Shown here: piece by piece, positions 50,601 through 60,659 of the stretch
Layout: every line of letters starts with the position of its first letter
Position numbering within the stretch: the first letter of the stretch is position 1
Assembly (NCBI GenBank): GCA_027682205.1
Contig: JAQDAD010000001.1
Span: forward strand, 372,001 to 436,000
Source of the DNA: Streptococcaceae bacterium AF54-32pH5A
GTDB taxonomy: Bacteria; Bacillota; Bacilli; Lactobacillales; Streptococcaceae
DNA length: 64,000 bases
Direction of reading: 5' to 3'
The notes under the pieces: model-generated
What the model saw: the letters and a program-made list of their open reading frames with translations, nothing else
What the model was told of the DNA's origin: nothing
The model's database searches: none
Translations under genes and position numbers: made by a program

Positions 50601-51249
50601 CAGCCAATTCTCCTTTTAAAATGGCTACACCAGCAGAAGTTCCGATACGAGTAGCACCTGCCTCCACAAAGGCCAGGGCATCCGCGTAAGAACGCGCTCC
50701 ACCTGCAGCCTTAACACCCATATCAGGTCCCACTGTCTGACGCATCAATTTAACGTCTGGCAAAGTCGCTCCACCAGTTGAAAATCCGGTCGAAGTTTTC
50801 ACAAAGTCTGCTCCCGCTTTTTGAGACAACTGGCAGGCCACAACCTTTTCTTGATCTGTCAACAAACAAGCTTCAATAATAACTTTTACTACTTTATCGC
50901 CGCTTGCTTCTACAACAGCACGGATGTCTGACTCAACTAAATCAAGATTGCCAGATTTGAGGGCACCGACATTGATAACCATATCAATCTCATCTGCACC
51001 ATTTTGGATAGCTTCTTTTGTTTCAAAAGCCTTCACAGCTGAAGTTGTTGCTCCCAACGGGAAACCAACTACTGTACAAACCTTTACATCTGAGCCTTCA
51101 AGCCCTGTTTTTGCATGTTTTACCCATGTGGGATTGACACAAACACTGGCAAAATCATACTCACGCGCTTCAGATAGCAAACGTTCGATTTGCTCTTGAG
51201 TCGAATCTGGCTTTAAAAGCGTATGATCGATATATTTATTTAACTTCAT
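50587..51249 (-). CDS. deoC: Deoxyribose-phosphate aldolase
   Basis: This 220-residue class I aldolase cleaves deoxyribose-5-phosphate to acetaldehyde and glyceraldehyde-3-phosphate. The Schiff-base lysine is in [15 protein letters not shown] and a second lysine in [22 protein letters not shown] is the family start. It completes deoxynucleoside breakdown after Pdp and Cdd. Confidence 0.96.
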   Translation of the reverse strand: MKLNKYIDHTLLKPDSTQEQIERLLSEAREYDFASVCVNPTWVKHAKTGLEGSDVKVCTVVGFPLGATTSAVKAFETKEAIQNGADEIDMVINVGALKSGNLDLVESDIRAVVEASGDKVVKVIIEACLLTDQEKVVACQLSQKAGADFVKTSTGFSTGGATLPDVKLMRQTVGPDMGVKAAGGARSYADALAFVEAGATRIGTSAGVAILKGELADGDY

Positions 51250-51268
51250 ATTCGGATTCTCCCTGGTT

Positions 51269-52546
51269 TTATGAGATGATTTCTATAATTTCTCGTAAAC
51301 GTTGCACTCCATCATTTATTTTAACATATTTTTGAAATTCTGTAACTAGTTCAGAAGAAATTTTTCCATTTGTATATACTTTTGCGACAATTTCACCCTT
51401 CTGGACAGGTTCACCAACTTTTTTATCAAAAACGATTCCAGTTTCATAGTCTAAAGCATCAGTCTTGACTGCGCGACCAGCTCCTAGTCTCATGGCATAT
51501 AGACCAAATTCCATAGCTGGAAGGGCTGAAATGACACCTGACTCTTGCGCCGGGATATCCACTACATGTGCAACATTTACTGGGCGGTAGAGATCTTCTA
51601 GATCACCACCTTGAGCCACCACCATTTCTTCAAACTTAGCAAGTGCTTGCCCATTCTCGAGATGTTTACGGATTTCCTCAACGGTTTTCTCAACATCAGC
51701 TAAACCAAGCATAATTTGAGCCAGTTCACAGATAAAGTGGGTAATATCCTGACGGCCTTGACCCTGTAAAATCTCCAACGCTTCAAGGATTTCCAGACGA
51801 TTTCCAATTGCTCGCCCCAAGGGTTGGCTCATATCAGTAATGACTGCAACTGTTTTTCGACCAACTGTCTTCCCCAAATCAACCATGGTTTGAGCCAATT
51901 CGCGGGCCTCCTCAACAGTCTTCATAAAGGCACCCTCACCAACTGTCACATCTAGCAAAATGGCATCCGCCCCAGCAGCGATTTTCTTACTCATGACAGA
52001 GCTAGCAATCAAAGGAATGGTATCGACAGTCGCTGTCACATCACGAAGAGCATAGAGAAGTTTGTCTGCTTTAACCAGCTGATCTGATTGACCAATGACA
52101 GATACACCAATGTCCTGTACCTGACGAATGAAATCTTCTTGACTCTGCTCGACTTGATAGCCCTTGATAGACTCCAATTTATCAATCGTACCACCCGTAT
52201 GACCAAGACCACGACCACTCATTTTTGCCACAGGCACACCGAAGCTAGCAACAAGAGGAGCTAAAATCAAGGTTACTTTATCACCAACACCACCTGTAGA
52301 ATGTTTATCTACTTTGATACCCTCTATGGCTGACAAATCAAACTCTTGACCCGTCTTAACCATATTCATCGTCAAATCAGAAATCTCACGTGTCGTCAGT
52401 CCTTTAAAACAAACAGCCATAGCAAAAGCAGACATCTGATAGTCTGGGACTGTTCCAGCCACATAACCTTCTACCAACCACTTGATTTCATTTGAAGTCA
52501 ATTCTTGACCGTCTCGTTTTTTTTGGATTAAATCAACTGCTCTCAT
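51269..52546 (-). CDS. pdp: Pyrimidine-nucleoside (thymidine) phosphorylase
   Basis: This 425-residue enzyme splits pyrimidine nucleosides with phosphate. The signature [16 protein letters not shown] and the [16 protein letters not shown] block are in place. A C-terminal PYNP domain follows (residues 330-425). It overlaps the methyltransferase gene by 4 bases and lies 19 bases before deoC. Also called deoA. Confidence 0.96.
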   Translation of the reverse strand: MRAVDLIQKKRDGQELTSNEIKWLVEGYVAGTVPDYQMSAFAMAVCFKGLTTREISDLTMNMVKTGQEFDLSAIEGIKVDKHSTGGVGDKVTLILAPLVASFGVPVAKMSGRGLGHTGGTIDKLESIKGYQVEQSQEDFIRQVQDIGVSVIGQSDQLVKADKLLYALRDVTATVDTIPLIASSVMSKKIAAGADAILLDVTVGEGAFMKTVEEARELAQTMVDLGKTVGRKTVAVITDMSQPLGRAIGNRLEILEALEILQGQGRQDITHFICELAQIMLGLADVEKTVEEIRKHLENGQALAKFEEMVVAQGGDLEDLYRPVNVAHVVDIPAQESGVISALPAMEFGLYAMRLGAGRAVKTDALDYETGIVFDKKVGEPVQKGEIVAKVYTNGKISSELVTEFQKYVKINDGVQRLREIIEIIS

Positions 52547-53133
52547 TCTTTCACACTTCTAAGGATATAGTATCCCTTATCTTTTTTAACGACCTCACAA
52601 TTGCCAAAAACGTCTTCCATCTTGCTTTTGGCACTAGGAGCACCCTGTTTTTTCTGAATAACGATTGTTAAGTCTCCACCGTCTTCCAGAAAATCCATGC
52701 TCTTTTCGATAATCTCGTGAACAACTTGTTTGCCTGCACGAATCGGCGGATTGGAAATGACATGGTCAAATTTCCCTTCAACTTGCTCATAGATGTTTGA
52801 TTGGAAAATAGTTGCTGAAACTTGGTTTCTCTCAGCATTTTTTCGCGCCAAGTCCAGAGCACGATTATTGATATCGACCATGGTAGCTTGTACTCCGTAA
52901 GCCTTGACCAAAGAAAGTCCTAGGGGACCATACCCACAGCCGACATCTAGCACTCGCTCATCTTTCTCAACCTCTAGACACTTCAGTAAGAGCTGACTAC
53001 CAAAGTCAATCATCTTTTTACTAAAGACACCTGCGTCCGTTAAAAAGGTCATTTTATGTCCCAGCAACTCTACTCTCAATTCATGAATATCGTGAGCTGC
53101 ATCAGGATTTTCTGCATAATACATTTTACTCAT
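52543..53133 (-). CDS. RsmC-like class I SAM methyltransferase
   Basis: This 196-residue protein has the SAM-binding glycine motif LDVGCGYGPLGLSL near residue 62 and the NPP motif HVISNPPIRAG near residue 127, shared with N-methyltransferases acting on rRNA guanine (RsmC/RlmG group). It lacks the N-terminal pseudodomain of E. coli RsmC, as usual in Firmicutes. The exact target is not proven. It is first in the pdp-deoC-cdd transcript. Confidence 0.85.
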   Translation of the reverse strand: MSKMYYAENPDAAHDIHELRVELLGHKMTFLTDAGVFSKKMIDFGSQLLLKCLEVEKDERVLDVGCGYGPLGLSLVKAYGVQATMVDINNRALDLARKNAERNQVSATIFQSNIYEQVEGKFDHVISNPPIRAGKQVVHEIIEKSMDFLEDGGDLTIVIQKKQGAPSAKSKMEDVFGNCEVVKKDKGYYILRSVKE

Positions 53134-53305
53134 AAAACTATTTTACCATATTTTAGTGAAATGTTAAATCGTTTACAAAGCTAAATTTCAAGACACAGAC
53201 TACATCTATTATAATAACAATTAAAACTTTTCAATGGTTTTATTTCTTTTAAAAACTATATATCATAAATGGATTTAATTCATTTATGTCTTTATAAATG
53301 AAATA

Positions 53306-53314
53306 TGATATACT
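53306..53314 (+). promoter_or_regulatory. Extended -10 promoter for coaA
   Basis: TGATATACT, 23 bases before the coaA ATG, in the otherwise gene-free, AT-rich gap 53134-53337. No strong -35 box was seen. ACGAGGAAAC supplies the ribosome site. Confidence 0.5.
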
Positions 53315-53337
53315 AAGATATCGAACGAGGAAACATT

Positions 53338-54258
53338 ATGACCAACGAATTTTTACATTTTGAAAAAATCAGCCGCCAAACATGGCAGTCCTTGCATCGC
53401 AAGACAACCCCTCCCTTGACGGAAGAAGAACTGGACTCCATCAAGAGTTTTAACGACCAAATCAGTCTGCAAGATGTAACAGACATCTATCTGCCACTGG
53501 TTCACCTTATCCATATCTATAAAAAAGCCAAAGAAGATTTGTCTTTCTCAAAAGAAATCTTTCTTCAGAGAGATAGCAAGCCCCAACCTTTTATTATTGG
53601 GGTTTCGGGTAGTGTCGCCGTCGGCAAGTCAACAACTAGCCGCCTCCTACAAATCCTTCTCTCCCGTACACTTTCAGATGCTACTGTAGAACTAGTGACA
53701 ACGGATGGCTTTCTCTATCCCAACCAAACTTTAATTGACCAAGGTATCTTAAATCGTAAAGGTTTTCCAGAGAGTTATGACATGGAAGCCTTGCTGAATT
53801 TTCTTGATCGCTTAAAAAATGGACAGAATGTCGATATCCCCGTCTATTCTCATGAGGTTTATGATATTGTTCCTGGGGAGAAACAGTGCGTTAAGGCTGC
53901 AGATTTCGTCATTGTTGAAGGAATCAATGTCTTTCAAAATCCTCAAAATGAGCGCCTTTACATCACCGACTTTTTTGACTTTTCCATCTATGTAGACGCA
54001 GCTGTTGAAGACATCGAAAGCTGGTATTTAGACCGCTTTTTGAAACTCCTCAGCTTTGCCCAAAACGATCCTGACAGCTACTACCACCGTTTTACTCAAA
54101 TGCCAATAGGGGAAGTAGAGTCTTTTGCCCATCAAGTATGGAATACTATCAATCTTACAAATCTACAAAACTATATCGAACCAACAAGAAATCGCGCCGA
54201 GGTCATTCTCCACAAGACTAAAAACCATGAAATCGATGAAATTTATCTAAAAAAATAA
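53338..54258 (+). CDS. coaA: Pantothenate kinase, type I
   Basis: This 306-residue kinase phosphorylates pantothenate, the first step of coenzyme A synthesis. The P-loop is [12 protein letters not shown] (residues 88-99), with TTDGFLYPN and the [11 protein letters not shown] block. The family start [13 protein letters not shown] is close to known type I CoaA. The enzyme is usually feedback-inhibited by CoA. It stands ahead of rpsT. Confidence 0.96.
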   Translation: MTNEFLHFEKISRQTWQSLHRKTTPPLTEEELDSIKSFNDQISLQDVTDIYLPLVHLIHIYKKAKEDLSFSKEIFLQRDSKPQPFIIGVSGSVAVGKSTTSRLLQILLSRTLSDATVELVTTDGFLYPNQTLIDQGILNRKGFPESYDMEALLNFLDRLKNGQNVDIPVYSHEVYDIVPGEKQCVKAADFVIVEGINVFQNPQNERLYITDFFDFSIYVDAAVEDIESWYLDRFLKLLSFAQNDPDSYYHRFTQMPIGEVESFAHQVWNTINLTNLQNYIEPTRNRAEVILHKTKNHEIDEIYLKK

Positions 54259-54325
54259 TTTCCCCTTGTCAAAACCTAAGTTTTCGGATATAATGGTATA
54301 GTTAGTAAATATGGAGGTAAGAACA

Positions 54326-54562
54326 TTGGCAAACATTAAATCAGCTATCAAACGCGCTGAATTGAACGTTAAACAAAACGAAAAAAACTCAGCTCAAAAA
54401 TCAGCTATGCGTACTGCTATCAAAGCTTTCGAAGCAAACCCTTCTGAAGAACTTTTCCGTGCTGCTAGCTCAGCTATTGACAAAGCAGAAACTAAAGGTT
54501 TGATTCATAAAAACAAAGCAAGCCGCGATAAAGCTCGTCTTTCAGCTAAACTTGCTAAATAA
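54326..54562 (+). CDS. rpsT: 30S ribosomal protein S20 (TTG start)
   Basis: This 78-residue basic ribosomal protein reads (M)[13 protein letters not shown] after a TTG start codon. I choose TTG because GGAGG lies 8 bases before it and S20 proteins begin MANIKSA. The in-frame ATG at 54311 overlaps that ribosome site. Codon use (AAA, GAA, GCT) is that of a highly expressed gene. A terminator follows. Confidence 0.9.
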
Positions 54563-54566
54563 GAAA

Positions 54567-54592
54567 CAGTCCATAGAGGCTGTTTTTTTATC
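54567..54592 (+). terminator. Terminator after rpsT
   Basis: Stem AACAGTC / GGCTGTT with a bulge or G-T pair, then a run of seven or so T residues. Confidence 0.65.
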
Positions 54593-54614
54593 CTCTAATA
54601 AGAAAAGGTAGAAA

Positions 54615-55148
54615 ATGAAAATCGCAATCATCGGATATTCTGGATCTGGTAAGTCAACTCTGGCAGAAAAGTTATCTAGCCACTACTCCATCCCTAGACT
54701 ACATATGGATACACTTCAGTTTCAACCTGGTTGGCAAGACAGTGACCGCGAATGGATGTTGACCGAGATGAAAAACTTTCTCACAAAGCATGAAGCTTGG
54801 GTAGTCGATGGCAACTACTCTTGGTGCTATTACGAAGAAAGAATGCAGGAAGCTGACCAAATCATCTTCCTCAATTTTTCACCATGGACTTGTCTCTTTC
54901 GGGCCTTCAAACGGTATCTCACATACCGAGGCAAGGTTAGAGAAAGTATGGCAGCTGGTTGTAAAGAGCAATTTAATTGGGAGTTTATCCGATGGATTCT
55001 CTGGGATGGGCGGAGCAAATCCGCTAAGGAACGCTATCAACGGATTCAAGAAACCTATCCAGAGAAAATAATTGTTCTCAGGTCCCAAAAAGAGATAGAC
55101 CACTTCTTAGAAAATCTCGCACATAACAAGAAAAACCAACGTACCTAA
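54615..55148 (+). CDS. P-loop kinase of the FlaR/adenylate-kinase-like group
   Basis: The 177-residue protein has Walker A GYSGSGKST at residues 7-15. The rest matches the topology-modulation (FlaR-like) family: LHMDTLQFQPGWQ, WVVDGNYSWCYYEERM and ADQIIFLNFSPWTCLFR. The name is historical and the true substrate, probably a small molecule or nucleotide, is unknown. AAAAGG precedes the ATG. Confidence 0.8.
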   Translation: MKIAIIGYSGSGKSTLAEKLSSHYSIPRLHMDTLQFQPGWQDSDREWMLTEMKNFLTKHEAWVVDGNYSWCYYEERMQEADQIIFLNFSPWTCLFRAFKRYLTYRGKVRESMAAGCKEQFNWEFIRWILWDGRSKSAKERYQRIQETYPEKIIVLRSQKEIDHFLENLAHNKKNQRT

Positions 55149-55158
55149 CGTTGGTTTT
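55132..55158. terminator. Bidirectional terminator between the P-loop kinase and metG
   Basis: Perfect stem AAAACCAACGT / ACGTTGGTTTT overlapping the kinase stop codon, with A and T runs on the two sides. Confidence 0.8.
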
Positions 55159-55164
55159 TCGCTT

Positions 55165-57162
55165 TTAGCCAATCACACTTCCGTTTGGTACAGCTGGATC
55201 AACTGTAAGAAGAGTTAGTTTATCATCGTGTTCAGCTGAGAGAATCATACCTTGGCTGACATATTTTTTCATCATCTTTCGTGGTTTGAGATTGGCAACG
55301 ATTTGAACTTTCTTGCCGACCAATTCTTGTTCGTTTGGATAGTATTTTGCAATTCCTGAGAGGATTTGACGATCTTCACCATCACCAGCATCCAAGCGGA
55401 ATTGAAGCAACTTATCAGAACCTTTTACTTTAGAAACTTCTTTGACTTCAGCAACACGGATTTCAACCTTGTCGAAGTCTTCAAACTTGATTTCTTCCTT
55501 GTTTAGCTTGAGTTCGACTTCGTCTGGGTTCCATTCTTTTTCGACTGCAGGTTTATTGCCTTCCATTTGTTCCTTGATATAGGCGATTTCTTCTTCCATA
55601 TCCAGACGTGGGAAGATTGGAGTTCCTTTAGTAACCACAGTTACACCTGCAGGGAAATCAGCCAAGCTCAAGTTCTCAAGGCTAACAACTTCTGCTAGAC
55701 CAAGTTGAGTCAAGACTGCACGACTGGTTTCCATCATAAATGGTTCAATCAAGTGAGCAACAACACGAAGGCTAGCTGCCAAGTGGCACATAACACTTGC
55801 CAATTGGTCACGAAGAGCTTCATCCTTGGCCAAGACCCACGGAGCAGTCTCGTCGATGTATTTATTGGTACGAGAGATCAGAGTCCAGACTGCTTCAAGA
55901 GCACGTGGGTAGTCGACTGCTTCCATGTGTGTATGGTAGTCTGCGATTGATTGTTCTGCTACTTGAGCAAGAGCATTATCAAACTCTGTCACACCTTCTA
56001 CATAGGCAGGGATTTGCCCATCAAAATACTTGTTAATCATAGAAACCGTACGGTTGAGGAGGTTTCCAAGATCATTGGCTAGTTCATAGTTGATACGACC
56101 TACATAGTCTTCAGGAGTGAAGGTCCCATCTGAACCAACTGGAAGGCTACGCATGAGGTAGTAACGAAGTGGATCCAGTCCATAACGCTCTACCAACATT
56201 TCAGGGTAAACGACATTCCCTTTAGACTTAGACATTTTGCCATCTTTCATGACAAACCAACCGTGAGCAATCAAGCGATCCGGCAATTTGATATCCAACA
56301 TCATGAGAAGGATTGGCCAGTAGATGGAGTGGAAACGAAGAATGTCTTTCCCTACCATGTGGAAGACTGTTCCATTCCAGAACTTGTCAAAGTTACCATG
56401 CTCATCTTGACCGTAACCAAGGGCTGTCGCATAGTTGAGAAGGGCATCAATCCAAACATAGACAACGTGTTTTGGATTGGATGGGACTGGTACTCCCCAT
56501 GTAAAGGTTGTACGAGACACTGCCAAGTCTTCCAAACCTGGCTCGATGAAGTTGCGTAACATTTCATTAAGGCGACCATCAGGAGTGATGAAGTCAGGAT
56601 GAGATTTAAAAAATTCGACCAAACGGTCTTGGTATTTGCTGAGGCGAAGGAAGTATGATTCTTCAGAAACCCATTCGACTTCATGACCTGATGGAGCGAT
56701 ACCGCCAGTTACATTTCCAGCTTCATCACGGAAAACTTCCGCCAGCTGGCTTTCTGTAAAGAATTCCTCATCTGAGACTGAATACCAACCAGAATATTCA
56801 CCCAAGTAGATGTCATCTTGAGCTAGCAAGCGTTCAAAGACTTGCGCCACTACTTTTTCATGGTAGTCATCAGTTGTACGGATAAATTTATCGTATGAGA
56901 TATCAAGTAATTGCCAGAGTTCTTTGACTCCAACTGCCATCCCATCAACATAGGCTTGTGGTGTAATGCCAGCTTCTTCCGCTTTCTGCTGGATTTTCTG
57001 ACCATGCTCATCTAAGCCTGTCAGATAAAAGACATCGTAGCCCATAAGACGTTTGTAACGTGCTAAAACATCACAAGCGATGGTTGTGTAGGCAGAACCG
57101 ATATGAAGTTTACCAGATGGATAGTAAATCGGTGTTGTAATATAAAAATTCTTTTTAGACAT
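55165..57162 (-). CDS. metG: Methionyl-tRNA synthetase
   Basis: This 665-residue enzyme charges tRNA-Met. The HIGH-type motif is KLHIGSAY near residue 19 and the KMSKS loop [10 protein letters not shown] near residue 300. A C-terminal tRNA-binding (Trbp111/EMAP-like) domain starts near 560 ([34 protein letters not shown]). The four-cysteine zinc knuckle is absent, as in the short-zinc-loop type common in Gram-positives. The ATG at MSKKNFY follows AAAGGAAA. Confidence 0.96.
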   Translation of the reverse strand: MSKKNFYITTPIYYPSGKLHIGSAYTTIACDVLARYKRLMGYDVFYLTGLDEHGQKIQQKAEEAGITPQAYVDGMAVGVKELWQLLDISYDKFIRTTDDYHEKVVAQVFERLLAQDDIYLGEYSGWYSVSDEEFFTESQLAEVFRDEAGNVTGGIAPSGHEVEWVSEESYFLRLSKYQDRLVEFFKSHPDFITPDGRLNEMLRNFIEPGLEDLAVSRTTFTWGVPVPSNPKHVVYVWIDALLNYATALGYGQDEHGNFDKFWNGTVFHMVGKDILRFHSIYWPILLMMLDIKLPDRLIAHGWFVMKDGKMSKSKGNVVYPEMLVERYGLDPLRYYLMRSLPVGSDGTFTPEDYVGRINYELANDLGNLLNRTVSMINKYFDGQIPAYVEGVTEFDNALAQVAEQSIADYHTHMEAVDYPRALEAVWTLISRTNKYIDETAPWVLAKDEALRDQLASVMCHLAASLRVVAHLIEPFMMETSRAVLTQLGLAEVVSLENLSLADFPAGVTVVTKGTPIFPRLDMEEEIAYIKEQMEGNKPAVEKEWNPDEVELKLNKEEIKFEDFDKVEIRVAEVKEVSKVKGSDKLLQFRLDAGDGEDRQILSGIAKYYPNEQELVGKKVQIVANLKPRKMMKKYVSQGMILSAEHDDKLTLLTVDPAVPNGSVIG

Positions 57163-57250
57163 AATATTTCCTTTCCAGGCAAATGAAACCTGTTTTTCTA
57201 ACACTTTATTATATCATATTTTCGGTGATTTTCGATAGGGAAATCCATAC

Positions 57251-57284
57251 AAAAACAAGATAGACAAATGTCCATCTTGTTTTT
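57251..57284 (-). terminator. Terminator after the MacAB-like operon
   Basis: Stem AAAAACAAGAT / ATCTTGTTTTT with inner GACA / TGTC, 14 bases past the permease stop codon. Confidence 0.75.
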
Positions 57285-57297
57285 CCTATTGATTATC

Positions 57298-58554
57298 TTA
57301 TTCATAGCGAAGGGCTTCGATTGGATCAAGCTTAGAGGCTTTATTAGCTGGCAAGACTCCGAAAATCATACCAACGCTGGCCGAAACAGCCAAGCTAAAG
57401 AGAGCGATCGGGAGCGAGACTCCAACTTCTATTCCTTCCATCATATTTTTTAACAAGGCACCTGCTAGCGTGGTCAAGCCCGCCGCACTAACAAGACCGA
57501 TGACTCCACCTAATAAGGTCAAAATCATGGACTCAATCAAAAACTGAACCAAGATATTAGCCCGTGTAGCTCCCAATGCTTTACGAAGACCAATCTCACG
57601 AGTACGCTCCGTTACAGAAACCAGCATGATATTCATAACTCCAGTCCCTCCCACAAAGAGAGAGATTCCTGCGATAGCACTAATAATAGCAGTCATAAAA
57701 CCAAAGATTTGCTGAACCTCTGCAAAAGCGGCAGTTTCGTCTACAACCTGATATTCTCCCTGCTGTACTCCTGCAATTTCTGTCATCTTGCGTGCGAGTT
57801 CTGGTCCCAAAGTCGGAGTCAGACTCGTATCATTCACACGAAAGACAATATTAGAAATTTCCTCTACATTAAAATTAGCTGCTACAGAAGCATTGGTTGT
57901 AATCGGTAAACCACCTACACCAAACATCTTAGCACTTTTAACGGCAGGACTAGAATAAACACCAATCACGCGATAGCTATATCCATTGGCTGAAATGATT
58001 TGATTGAGTGCTGCCTGAGGCGATTCAAAAAGACTTTTAGCGAGTTCTTCATCTAGCAAAATCACACTTGCAAAATCTCGGTAGTCTTGTTCTCTCAGAT
58101 CCCTACCTGCAATAATTTTATTTTCTACAGCAGACATATAAGTAATATTTCCACCTGTCAGACTTGCTCTCTCTACCTTTTTATCCTTATAGGTCAAAGT
58201 AACATTTGTACTATTAGTCACATAATAGCCATCTACGCCTTTTAGTTTGGCAGTTTCCTTAACCCATGATTCCTGTGTTTTAGGTGGTTCTACGTGAACA
58301 TCTTCTTTACCAGATAGTGTCAGTGCAGATTGCTTTTGTGTGAAGGAACCATCCTTACTTTTAATTGGCGAGAAAAATACCTGAATATTTTTCTGAGATT
58401 TTGTCATATTTTTATTGACCTGACGAGACATAGAGTCCCCTAAAGCCATGATGACAACCACTGAAGAAACTCCAATGATGATGCCGATCATGGTCAGAAA
58501 GGAGCGCATCTTGTGTGCCATAATAGATGAAAAGGCAAATTTCAGATTTTGCAT
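57298..58554 (-). CDS. MacB-like ABC transporter permease (FtsX domain)
   Basis: This 418-residue permease has one N-terminal helix, a large extracellular MacB_PCD-type domain (about residues 45-280), and three C-terminal helices of the FtsX domain (FVGGTGVMNIMLVSVTERTR, EIGLRKALGATR). With the ATPase and adaptor it should export a peptide, antibiotic or toxic compound. The ATG at MQNLKFAF follows AAAGGAGA and lies one base after the ATPase stop codon. Confidence 0.9.
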   Translation of the reverse strand: MQNLKFAFSSIMAHKMRSFLTMIGIIIGVSSVVVIMALGDSMSRQVNKNMTKSQKNIQVFFSPIKSKDGSFTQKQSALTLSGKEDVHVEPPKTQESWVKETAKLKGVDGYYVTNSTNVTLTYKDKKVERASLTGGNITYMSAVENKIIAGRDLREQDYRDFASVILLDEELAKSLFESPQAALNQIISANGYSYRVIGVYSSPAVKSAKMFGVGGLPITTNASVAANFNVEEISNIVFRVNDTSLTPTLGPELARKMTEIAGVQQGEYQVVDETAAFAEVQQIFGFMTAIISAIAGISLFVGGTGVMNIMLVSVTERTREIGLRKALGATRANILVQFLIESMILTLLGGVIGLVSAAGLTTLAGALLKNMMEGIEVGVSLPIALFSLAVSASVGMIFGVLPANKASKLDPIEALRYE

Positions 58555-58555
58555 C

Positions 58556-59257
58556 TTAGTTCTCCTTTCCTTCCAAACGAGCGCTATCAGACGAAATAAC
58601 TCCATCACGGATTACAATCTGGCGTTTTGCATAGGCTGCAATTTCGGGCTCGTGCGTTACCATAATAATAGTCTTGCCTTCTTCATTTAACTCAACCAAG
58701 AGTTCCATGATTTGACTTCCTGTTTTCGTATCCAAGGCACCTGTCGGTTCATCAGCTAGGATGATTGAGGGATTGTTAACAAGAGCACGCGCAATGGCCA
58801 CCCGTTGTTTTTGACCGCCAGACAACTCTGAAGGAAGGTGATGAATACGATCAGTCAACTCTACTTTACTCAGATATTCCTCTGCCAACTTGCGACGTTG
58901 GGCAGCTGGAACTCCTGCATAAATCAAGGGCAACTCAACATTTTGAACAGCATCCATCTTTGACAAAAGAAAGAACTGTTGAAAGACGAAACCAATTTGT
59001 TGGTTACGTACCTGTGCCAACTGCTTTTCACCTAGACGGGCCACTTCTTGACCTTCTAGGTAGTATTCGCCGCTAGTCGGGGTATCCAGCATTCCGATGG
59101 TATTCATCAGAGTAGATTTACCCGAACCAGATGGTCCCATAATGGCAACAAATTCCCCTTCGCTAATCTCCAAATTAATATTTTTCAAGACCTGCAGTTT
59201 TTGTTCACCATTTCGATAGCTCCGGCAGATGTTTTTTAGACTAATTAGTTGTTTCAT
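58556..59257 (-). CDS. MacB-like ABC transporter ATP-binding protein
   Basis: This 233-residue ATPase has Walker A GPSGSGKST near residue 41, Q-loop FVFQQFFLLSKM, signature ELSGGQKQRVAIARAL and Walker B ILADEPTGALD. It belongs to the LolD/MacB/FtsE class. It overlaps the adaptor gene by 17 bases and precedes the permease by 1 base, so the three genes form one unit. Confidence 0.93.
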   Translation of the reverse strand: MKQLISLKNICRSYRNGEQKLQVLKNINLEISEGEFVAIMGPSGSGKSTLMNTIGMLDTPTSGEYYLEGQEVARLGEKQLAQVRNQQIGFVFQQFFLLSKMDAVQNVELPLIYAGVPAAQRRKLAEEYLSKVELTDRIHHLPSELSGGQKQRVAIARALVNNPSIILADEPTGALDTKTGSQIMELLVELNEEGKTIIMVTHEPEIAAYAKRQIVIRDGVISSDSARLEGKEN

Positions 59258-60392
59258 CAGCCTTCACCTCTTTTCCTTCTTCCAAGGAAGTTGTTGGATT
59301 ACTGATGACTTTGGTTCCGTCTGTCAAACCAGACGTGATCTCTTGGTTTTCTGCGTCAGCATTTCCTAGGCTAACTTCGATTTTCTTAGCCTTATTTTCT
59401 TCGTCAACCACCCAAACATAGTTTTTCCCGTCTTCAGTAATGACACTGGTTAAGGGGACGAGGATTGATTTCTTGTCACTTTTAACCTCAACACTAACGG
59501 TGAAACCTGGTCTTAAATCACCAATCTCACTCGTCACTTCAATCGTATAAGGATATTTAGAACCAGTATTCCCCCCGGTTATAGCATTCGTTCCTTCCCC
59601 ACTATTTTTAGGGTAAGCTGAAATATAGCTGATCTTCCCTGTCCAAGTTTTATCTTGGTAAACTTTAGAAGAGAAGGTCACTTCTTGGTCAACAGAAAGA
59701 TTGGCAAGATTGTACTCAGAAAGTTCTCCCTTGACTTGTAGATTGTCGTTACTTACTACATGAACCATCACTTGATTTGCAGCACTTGTGGACTTCGATA
59801 CATTGCGATTAACTTCTACAACTGTACCTTCTAGCGTACTCAGAATCTTTGTTGCGTCCAATTGAGCCTGCGCCTTTTTAAGTTGTGCCTCTGCATCAGC
59901 ACGACTATCACGAGCATCACTTATCTGAGAATCTATGGAAGAGACTGAAGATTCCTGCGCTCCATCATATTCTTCCGAATCAGCTAGAGTGTTGTTTCGT
60001 GATTCCTTCAAGTCCTTGATGCGACGATCCGCCTTGGCTATGGCACGGTTAGCTGCATCATAAGCAGATTGCGCTTCTGTGCTGTTGTATTTTACGAGCG
60101 CTTGTCCCTTGTCAACCTTATCTCCAACAGAAACCAAGATCTCATCTACCTCACCCTTACTTGCATCCAAATAAACATATTGTTCATTTTTTGCGGTGAC
60201 AGTACCAGATAAAAGAACAGAGGAGGCAACTGTTCCTTCCTTTGCGACTACGAGATGCGATGTGTCATCCTTACCGGCAGCCTGAGAGGGCTGTCTAAAT
60301 AGCAAAATACCCGCTGCACCGATTATAATAATACTTGCAGCACCAATAGCTGTGTATAGTTGCCATTTTTTAGTTTTCTTATTCCCCTTCAT
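59241..60392 (-). CDS. MacA-like periplasmic-adaptor-type subunit of the efflux pump
   Basis: This 383-residue membrane-fusion protein has one N-terminal helix (about residues 12-32, IGAASIIIIGAAGILLF). A barrel-sandwich segment (EGTVASSVLLSGTVTAKN) and a charged coiled coil (residues 110-185) follow, then beta domains. It probably links the MacB-like permease to the cell surface in Gram-positives. The ATG after GGAGTTTTGTG is chosen. A palindrome overlaps its promoter. Confidence 0.9.
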   Translation of the reverse strand: MKGNKKTKKWQLYTAIGAASIIIIGAAGILLFRQPSQAAGKDDTSHLVVAKEGTVASSVLLSGTVTAKNEQYVYLDASKGEVDEILVSVGDKVDKGQALVKYNSTEAQSAYDAANRAIAKADRRIKDLKESRNNTLADSEEYDGAQESSVSSIDSQISDARDSRADAEAQLKKAQAQLDATKILSTLEGTVVEVNRNVSKSTSAANQVMVHVVSNDNLQVKGELSEYNLANLSVDQEVTFSSKVYQDKTWTGKISYISAYPKNSGEGTNAITGGNTGSKYPYTIEVTSEIGDLRPGFTVSVEVKSDKKSILVPLTSVITEDGKNYVWVVDEENKAKKIEVSLGNADAENQEITSGLTDGTKVISNPTTSLEEGKEVKADETTN

Positions 60393-60427
60393 CACAAAAC
60401 TCCTATTTTATTTTCAATACAAAGACC

Positions 60428-60456
60428 ATTATAGCAAATTTACCTACTCTAAACAA
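60428..60456 (-). promoter_or_regulatory. Promoter of the MacAB-like operon
   Basis: On the minus strand TTGTTT (-35) and TATAAT (-10) with 17 bases between. The -10 lies 36 bases ahead of the adaptor start. The 60396-60659 gap has no gene. Confidence 0.65.
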
Positions 60457-60469
60457 TGATTGTTCAGAG
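60447..60469. promoter_or_regulatory. Palindromic operator over the -35 box of the MacAB-like operon
   Basis: Arms CTCTAAACAAT and ATTGTTCAGAG match at 10 of 11 positions around a central G, 23 bases in all. It covers the -35 box, so a dimeric repressor bound here would block RNA polymerase. The shape suits a TetR-type regulator, but none is encoded in this window. Confidence 0.55.
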
Positions 60470-60601
60470 AGAAAAGAGAACAATTCAGGAAACATGCCTT
60501 GTTTCCATTTGATTTATGCGAAATTGTACTAGTAACATCATACACCTTATTTTCATATTTAGCAAGTGATTTCTGCTATTTCTTTAGGGCGTAGCAGATT
60601 T

Positions 60602-60630
60602 TTGCATTCAAAAAGTAAAAACGATAGAAT
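60602..60630 (+). promoter_or_regulatory. Promoter of gor
   Basis: TTGCAT (-35) and TAGAAT (-10) with 17 bases between, 30 bases before the ATG. AAGGAG lies 7 bases before the ATG. Confidence 0.55.
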
Positions 60631-60659
60631 ATGACTATCAATGCTATAAGGAGTTTTCT

